Shown here: positions 58,646 through 64,000 of the stretch, one piece after another
Layout of the letters: the number at the start of each line of letters is the position of its first letter
How positions within the stretch are numbered: position 1 is the stretch's first letter
Assembly: GCF_042453785.1 (NCBI RefSeq)
Contig: NC_091673.1
Location: forward strand, 2,611,501 to 2,675,500
Direction of reading: 5' to 3'
DNA: 64,000 nt
Source: Malus domestica
Taxonomy: Eukaryota > Streptophyta > Magnoliopsida > Rosales > Rosaceae
The notes under the pieces: model-generated
The model's input: only the letters and a program-made list of their open reading frames with translations
Told to the model about the DNA's origin: nothing
Databases searched by the model: none
Program-made: the position numbers and the translations under genes

Positions 58646-59035
58646 GTAATCTGTTAAAAATCCAAAATTCCAGTAACAATAAGTTGTATTGTGTTTTCCT
58701 TACATGAGTTGAAAGACAGTATTACATCGATCAAAACCATACTCGAGCCAAGGTTACAAATTCATATAGAAAGAAGATATGCGAAAAAAGATAAAGAAAA
58801 AGAACATAGAGTTTTGCTATGACACATTGAAACGTATTTAAACGGCGTGAAATGATTTTTACACTTATAATTGAGGGAACAAAAGAAAATCGAAGCACAA
58901 AAACGAAGCGAAAATTGCAAAAAGAGAATGAGAGATGTTACAATAAACAGGTGTAAAACCATATTATATATATTTGAATTGAACAAATATTTAATTAGTT
59001 ATAGTTTTATAACTGGATCAAAGAAAGGGCACCAC

Positions 59036-59063
59036 CAAAAAAAAAAAAAAAAAAAAAAAAAAC
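59036..59063. repeat. Poly(A) run downstream of the KCS gene
   Basis: A run of about 25 A, followed by CGCAACCACC, lies 65-90 bases past the KCS stop codon (gene on minus strand, so it reads as T's in its 3' flank). Confidence 0.7.
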
Positions 59064-59126
59064 GCAACCACCAATCCCATTCACCATTTCATTATGAATT
59101 TTGTTTGTTTGTTGTTTGCTTTGACT

Positions 59127-60617
59127 TTAGAGCTTGACCACCTCAGGGATATGAACCGGGTAATTATCGATGCAATCAGCCCAGGGCCCATCTGACGTTG
59201 TTGTGATGGTCCGATTGCACTTCCAGACCGCGCTGTTGCACTTAAACCCGCTCCCGAATGCAATCTGCCAAACCCTATCACCTTTTTTCATCCTACCCTT
59301 CGCCTCGATGTACCCCAACTCGTACCACAGTGACGACGACGACGTATTGCCGAACCTGTGCAGTGTCATCCTCGACGCCTCGCAGTGCTCCGCCGACAGC
59401 TGTAAATTCTTCTGCAGCTCGTCGATCACCGCCCTTCCGCCCGCGTGGATGCAGAAGTGCTCGAACGCCTCTCGGAAATCAGGAATGTAGGGCTTCCATT
59501 TCGGGTTCAAGATTTTCCGGCCGATGAGCGTGAAGAGAAACAGCAACTGCTCCGACGCCGGCAGCACTAGCGGGCCGATCGTCGTGATGTTCGATTTCAG
59601 CGCTTCCCCCGCAATCGCCATCAGATCTTTAGAGAGTGAAATTCCAACGTTGCCTTCCTTGTCTTCTTCCTCGAACACGCACCTATACGCCTTGTCATCT
59701 GCTCCCTTGTGTGTCCTTACTACGTGGACCAATCGGTATTTTGCGCGGCGGTGCTCGGACCTCCTGTTTGATAAAAGCAAGGCGGCGCCGCCCATCCGGA
59801 AGAGGCAGTTAGGGAGGAGCATCGCCCTCTCGTTGCCTTGGTAATAGTTCGGGGTGATGATCTCGGTGCTGACGACCACCGCGTTGGAATTGGGATGCAC
59901 CTGGAGGAGGTCGCGCGCCAAATCGATTGAAATGAGGCCGGCGCTGCAGCCCATGCCGGAGAGGTTGAAGCTCTTGATGTTGCTTCGGAGCTTGTACTTG
60001 TTGATCACCATCGCCGAGAGCGACGGCGTCGGCGAGAAGAGGCTACAGTTAACAATGAGAATATCGATGTCTTTGGGCTTGAGCCCAGTCTTCTCGAACA
60101 GAGAGTCCATGGCGGAGAAGATGACGAGCTCCGCCTCGCCCCTAGCGGCCTCCATGGTGGGGTTGGGCGGAATATAGTGAATCGCCGGAGGGAGGCAGGT
60201 CTCCTCCCCGAGGCCCGAGCGCTCGAGGATCCTCATCTGGAACTCGACGCTCTTGGGGTTGTTGCTGAGGTTGAGGCGGGAGTGCTCCATGAAGGTGGAG
60301 AAGGGGACGCGGCAGGTGACTGGAGGCTTGAAACAGGCGTAGTCGACGAGGTAGATGGAGCGGGGTTTGGACATAAAGTAGACGGTGGCGATGAAGATGA
60401 TGAGGAATGAGGAGCAGAGGATTTGGACGAGATCGAAGTGAAGTGAGTCCCAGAGCTTGAGAAGCTCGTCGGGGCCGAGGCGGATGACCTCCAGTAGGAT
60501 TCCGGCCATGATGAGGATGAGAGTGAGGGTAAGAATGTGGTTGACGAGGTACTGGTAGCCGAGCTTGACATACTTGAGCTTGACGGAGTTGGAGAAGTCC
60601 TGCATGATTGGAGGCAT
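59127..60617 (-). CDS. 3-ketoacyl-CoA synthase (KCS4/9/17-like), 496 aa, intronless
   Basis: KCS condenses malonyl-CoA with a long acyl-CoA, the rate-limiting step of very-long-chain fatty acid elongation for waxes, cutin/suberin and sphingolipids, in the ER membrane. Two N-terminal membrane segments (~26-45 and ~62-81) precede the FAE1/CUT1-type condensing domain. The catalytic triad is visible: Cys224 in GMGCSAG, His391 in FCIHAGGRAV, Asn424 in RFGNTSSSS. Other conserved histidines are His303 (VRTHKGADD), His387 and His420. VKLKYVKLGYQYLVNH and LVHVVRTHKGADDKA resemble KCS4/9/17 more than KCS11, by memory. Full length and a single exon are normal for this clade. The start MPPIMQDFSNSV precedes the conserved VKLKYVKLGY by the expected distance. 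The long ORFs on the opposite strand are shadows of its GC-rich coding sequence. Confidence 0.95.
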   Translation of the reverse strand: MPPIMQDFSNSVKLKYVKLGYQYLVNHILTLTLILIMAGILLEVIRLGPDELLKLWDSLHFDLVQILCSSFLIIFIATVYFMSKPRSIYLVDYACFKPPVTCRVPFSTFMEHSRLNLSNNPKSVEFQMRILERSGLGEETCLPPAIHYIPPNPTMEAARGEAELVIFSAMDSLFEKTGLKPKDIDILIVNCSLFSPTPSLSAMVINKYKLRSNIKSFNLSGMGCSAGLISIDLARDLLQVHPNSNAVVVSTEIITPNYYQGNERAMLLPNCLFRMGGAALLLSNRRSEHRRAKYRLVHVVRTHKGADDKAYRCVFEEEDKEGNVGISLSKDLMAIAGEALKSNITTIGPLVLPASEQLLFLFTLIGRKILNPKWKPYIPDFREAFEHFCIHAGGRAVIDELQKNLQLSAEHCEASRMTLHRFGNTSSSSLWYELGYIEAKGRMKKGDRVWQIAFGSGFKCNSAVWKCNRTITTTSDGPWADCIDNYPVHIPEVVKL

Positions 60618-60724
60618 GGTTGGATGCTAGGTTTTCGGCAGAGAAGGAGAGAGTTGAGTAGAGATGAGAGTTGAGGGGGTGTGGTATTAGGTGGGAAAGG
60701 GGGGGGTGGGGATTTAAAGGCAAC

Positions 60725-62391
60725 GGGACCGGGGCAATGAAGGTGGCAGATGAGGGGATTAAATGGGGAACTTCACGTCACTCAACGCTCACTTATCCTT
60801 GGTATTAATTATATTTTTCGCATACATTTCTTTTCCACGTGTAACTAAATCCATGCCCTAACATACATAGCTATAGCTACATCCAGTTTTGGGCTTTAAA
60901 ACTTTACATGCATATCTTTATTTTTTGGTTCCACTAGTCATGATTCATGAGCTTCCCCTCCTGTAATTTGTCAAACATTAACAAGTCAGATAATGTTAGA
61001 GAGATGGATATATAATTGTATTTTGTGAATTCTCTTTTTAAGAGAAAAAAGAGCAGAGGTGTCCAACTATATTATTGTATGACTCGTTTCATAATAGCTT
61101 GAGACCCTTTGCGTTTTAGTTACAATCGGCCTCATGCTATTTTCACTTAGGGGTGTGATATCCACACACATTTTTTTACTTCTCTCACACCTTTTTGGTT
61201 TTTGGCCGTCGGATCGGAAGAATTAAAGAAGATCAACGAACAGAAATTAACAAGGGGTGTGTGAGAAGTAAAAAGGGGTGTGTGGATATCACACCCTTTT
61301 CACTTATTATGAGAATTGTTCTAAATGCGTTACCAAATATATTTTATTTGAAACTAAATAATTAGTTTCATATGTGCGATCTTTATAACCTAATTTATCA
61401 ATGCGATCATACAAAACAAAAAGAGAGAAATTTTTTGTTGTGTCATATTAAGGGGTGGTTTAGGTATACAAACTAAACAGAATTTAATTTGATGTGTATT
61501 CTCAACTACATGACGATGATGTTATGAATTTGACTTCAAACCATATGCCTAAAAGTATATATAAAATTCGGAAAAAAAATTGAAAATAAAGTCAACTTGA
61601 GTCAGCCATTATAGTTAGGGAAATTAATTTCCAGTTCCTAATTAATGGTTGTTAGTTGTTATTTACTTGAATTGAAAAACAATTTTAGAAGGAATAAAAG
61701 ACCTACAGGAAATGAGAAGGAGATTCACAAAAGTGAGATTTTTTATAGATTATCTATCACCTCATGTTTTTTACGGAATGTTTTATAATGTTGACAAAAA
61801 GTTCATGAATAGTCATACTTTGAGAGAGTTTACTTAATACTTCTCAAGTCTTATATTATAATTTTTTTTGTCAACCAATCGGATAAAAGTATATTTTATT
61901 TATTTCTCCTCCATTTTCCCTCTTTGGAAGGGTACATTAAACCTTTCTTGAAATTTGTCATGGTCATGGACGGAGCCAATGAAGGCTCAGTGGGGGCAGA
62001 TACCCCCACTTAAGTGATTCGTTTGTTTAGTTGCAAACTATAATTATATAATATACACGGATTATCTTTGAAGAAAATATATGTATCTAATATCTAACAT
62101 ACATTCATTCTACTTATACTCCATATCAAATATTATATGAGCAATAGTGCTCTTGTTCTGTCATTCAAACCGAAAAAACCCTCTCCCGCCTATCATGTAT
62201 TTATATTTTTCTCATTAATTTGCCACTTTCCACTACTATATTGAAATTTTTGTAACATTGGAATTGTGATATATCATCATTTGAAACCATCTTTAATATC
62301 ATTGTAGACATTGAAATTTCGGTAAATAAATGTTGAACGATAAATCAAAGTTTCAACGCTCATGTATTACATAAATTTTACACGTAACGTG
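60725..62391. other. KCS promoter side and spacer up to the retrotransposon
   Basis: No gene was seen. It includes the KCS upstream region, the MITE at 61150-61296, and at 61971-62020 a GGACGGAGCC-type repeat end followed by a GTGGGGGCAGATACCCCCAC hairpin. Confidence 0.5.
61150..61296. mobile_element. Mutator-like MITE (GGGTGTGATATCC family), copy 2, with 9-10 bp target duplication
   Basis: GGGGTGTGATATCCACACAC and GTGTGTGGATATCACACCC are near-perfect inverted repeats. TTTTCACTTA flanks it exactly at 61140-61149 and 61297-61306. 147 bp. A degenerate relative with its own duplication lies at 14310-14455. Confidence 0.9.
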
Positions 62392-63249
62392 TGTCTAAAC
62401 AAAAAATCGAAATAAGTTGGAAAAGTCATCAAACAGGACACGTGTCAACACCTGGCAGAAACGACTTATTTTATCTGGAATATTATATTCAAAATTAGGC
62501 CTTGAAAAATTCTATAAATAGAAGGCTAATTCATTCATTTAAGGGGGGAATTCATATTACACCTTGAAGCTCTGAAGCTCTGAAACTCCGAAGCTCTCAA
62601 GCAAATCCCGAAGGATCAAGAAAACCCCTTTTCGTTCTTCATCAAATCCTCCTTCAAGATCAAGCCCCGACGGCCCTTGAAGAAAGTGTTCTTCGTTCTT
62701 CGTTCTTCGTTCATCATTCTTCCAAGATCAAGCCCCGACGGCCCCTTGGACCAACAGTCATCCACCTTCAAGATCAAGCCCCGACGGCCCCTTGAAGAAC
62801 TTCCACCAAATTCAAGATCAAGCCCCGACGGCCCTTGAAGAAAGTGTTTTTCGTTCATCGTTCATCGTTTTTCTAAGATCAAGCCCCGACGACCCCTTAG
62901 ATCAACAACATCAACAAATCCACACGTCCAACCGTTCTTCAAGATCAAGCCCAAAAGCCCTTGGAGATCCATTCATCACTGTTCTTCAAAGATCAAGCCC
63001 AAAAGCCCCTTTGAAGATCCGCTCAAATCCACCTTCAAGATCAAGTCCACGGCCTTTGAAGAACGTTCATCCTTAGATCAAGCCCAACGGCCCTTTGGAT
63101 CAATCGCACATCCACAAATCAACATCTTACGGAGATTGAATCAGAGGATCAAATTTGAGAGAGATTGTAACCCAAAATCATCAAATACAAATATTTGTTT
63201 GTGCACGTTGTTCTTGTCTCTTTCGTTTCAGGAATTTTCTGTGTTCACA
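62392..63249 (+). mobile_element. 5' LTR of a retrotransposon (likely Ty3/gypsy) with hairpin array in the transcribed leader
   Basis: The right edge is good: ...TGTGTTCACA, then AATTGGCACGCCCAGTGGGA, a primer-site/leader motif I associate with plant gypsy elements. A TATA-like TTCTATAAATAGAAGG lies at about 62508-62523, so transcription should start near 62540. The left edge (TGTCTAAACA at 62392) is a guess, since the partner LTR is outside the window. Between TATA and primer site lie nine repeats of a ~30-base hairpin unit (62652-63110). Confidence 0.65.
62652..63110 (+). repeat. Array of nine hairpin units with varying, still-paired stems
   Basis: Units begin near 62652, 62721, 62766, 62811, 62872, 62938, 62984, 63032 and 63070. 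The constant part is ATCAAGCCCCGACGGCCC or the variant ATCAAGCCCAAAAGCCC. It is flanked by short arms that pair: CTTCAAG/CTTGAAG (units 1, 3), TCCAAG/CTTGGA (2), TTCAAG/CTTGAA (4), TCTAAG/CTTAGA (5), TTCAAG/CTTGGA with one G-U (6), CTTCAAAG/CTTTGAAG (7), CTTCAA/TTGAAG (8). Unit 9 pairs only as ATCC/GGAT with mismatches. Spacers include TTCGTTCTTCGTTCATC-type repeats. Confidence 0.85.
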
Positions 63250-63328
63250 AATTGGCACGCCCAGTGGGACTGTCTCTACCTCTCATCTCTTCCTCCGTTC
63301 AAGAAATATAAGCACACTTCCAAAATCA

Positions 63329-64000
63329 ATGACATCAAGGAAGGCTCAAGCTGTTCCCATAACCGGCGCAAAGAACAAAGGCGCCCTCGCCGCAAGTGGT
63401 GTCACTTTGGGCATCACGACTCGAAGCAAAGCAAAAGCTACTTCTGCCACCTCTTTCACCTCTGCATCAACTCTGCCAAGGGAACGAGAGTACCCAAGGC
63501 ACGAGCCTGTGATCACCTTAGCCTCACTAAGGGCACCAAGGGGGGAAAGACCAAGGGAATACTCCGAATCCATGCTCTCCGATGCCGATTCAAGGGGCAG
63601 TTCAGCCATGCAAGTCATGACCACTGGAGCAACTTCAATCGATGAACAGCTTGCTCAAATGAATGAAGCAATCACAAGGCTAACTCGAACTGTGGAAGAA
63701 AAAGACTTGCAAATCGCAGCATTAGTCAACCGACTGGAGGCGCAGGACAGCGAGAAACCCGACCCAGAAGATGATCCACTAAAGGGAGGAGCTGGCGGAG
63801 ACGAAGAACCTCCGGTGAAGAAAATCGATGGAAAGCCGAAACCAGACCAAGCAGCGGCGCTCATGGGATCTCTCTCTATCCAGCAGCTGCAGGAGATGAT
63901 CACCAACACCATCAAGGCACGGTACGAAGGGAGCTCTCATGCCTCCACGTTGTACTCAAAGCCTTACTCCAGGAAGATCGACGCCTTAAGGATGCCGAGG
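63329..64000 (+). CDS. Ty3/gypsy-type gag, N-terminal part, runs off the window edge
   Basis: An open frame from ATG at 63329 continues through 224 codons to the window end without a stop. It starts MTSRKAQAVPITGAKNKGAL, then ITTRSKAKATSATSFTSAST, a charged stretch with PREREYPRHEP, a coiled-coil-like SIDEQLAQMNEAITRLTRTV, an acidic linker (DPEDDPLKGGAGGDEEPP) and QQLQEMITNTIKARYEG leading to YSKPYSRKIDALRMPR. This is the usual N-terminal region of plant gypsy gag-pol polyproteins; the capsid domain would follow outside. The frame is undamaged, so the element may be young. The ATG is 80 bases past the presumed LTR edge, a normal leader length. The ORFs at 63136-63645 (other frame) and on the minus strand are shadows. 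Confidence 0.85.
   Translation, partial: MTSRKAQAVPITGAKNKGALAASGVTLGITTRSKAKATSATSFTSASTLPREREYPRHEPVITLASLRAPRGERPREYSESMLSDADSRGSSAMQVMTTGATSIDEQLAQMNEAITRLTRTVEEKDLQIAALVNRLEAQDSEKPDPEDDPLKGGAGGDEEPPVKKIDGKPKPDQAAALMGSLSIQQLQEMITNTIKARYEGSSHASTLYSKPYSRKIDALRMPR

Noticed and set aside
60142-60723. 193-aa ORF and others overlapping the KCS gene
   Set aside because: Low-complexity His/Pro/Ser reading of KCS coding sequence in another frame; no independent signal.
62652-63110. CRISPR-like array of ~30-base repeats with hairpins
   Set aside because: Plant nuclear context, spacers are not unique same-length sequences, and the array lies inside an LTR before a gag gene.

Overview
This 64 kb window is plant nuclear DNA. 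The genes have GT-AG introns, long AT-rich spacers, LTR retrotransposons and many MITEs. Gene content and repeats point to a rosaceous tree, with apple or pear the best guess. That is an inference from recognised families, not a database result. No organellar, bacterial or viral genes were seen.

Layout. 1-4.3 kb is a graveyard. A Copia element (gag and 5' LTR, minus strand) is inserted in the last part of an RNA-dependent RNA polymerase gene, next to a frameshifted SABATH methyltransferase pseudogene. 4.36-6.14 kb holds the plastid ribosomal protein uL15c gene. 9.3-16.3 kb holds two tandem paralogues of an uncharacterised plant protein, each with a 5'-UTR intron. 17-28 kb is repeat-rich, with a small unknown gene (23.5 kb) and a decayed RbcS gene (24.3-25.35 kb, minus). 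29.6-32.9 kb is a four-TM DUF1218 gene with an LTR-like insert in intron 1. 37.9 kb is a CLE27-like peptide precursor. 42.4 kb is a class II LBD fragment. 45.1-46.8 kb is a single-B-box CONSTANS-like gene (minus). 51.3-52.4 kb is an FLX-like coiled-coil gene. 59.1-60.6 kb is an intronless 3-ketoacyl-CoA synthase (minus). 62.4 kb to the end is the LTR and gag start of a second retrotransposon, apparently Ty3/gypsy.

The intact genes (translation, cell-wall biology, peptide signalling, B-box transcription factor, flowering-time coiled coil, wax/VLCFA synthesis) do not form one pathway. They are ordinary plant neighbours. The unusual content lies in the repeats. The LTR at 62.6-63.1 kb carries nine hairpin-forming units whose stems differ between units yet stay paired. 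Several MITEs can be bounded by exact target-site duplications. A ~540 bp foldback lies at 44 kb. Among genes, the CLE precursor carries an unusual Gln at position 9 of its peptide.
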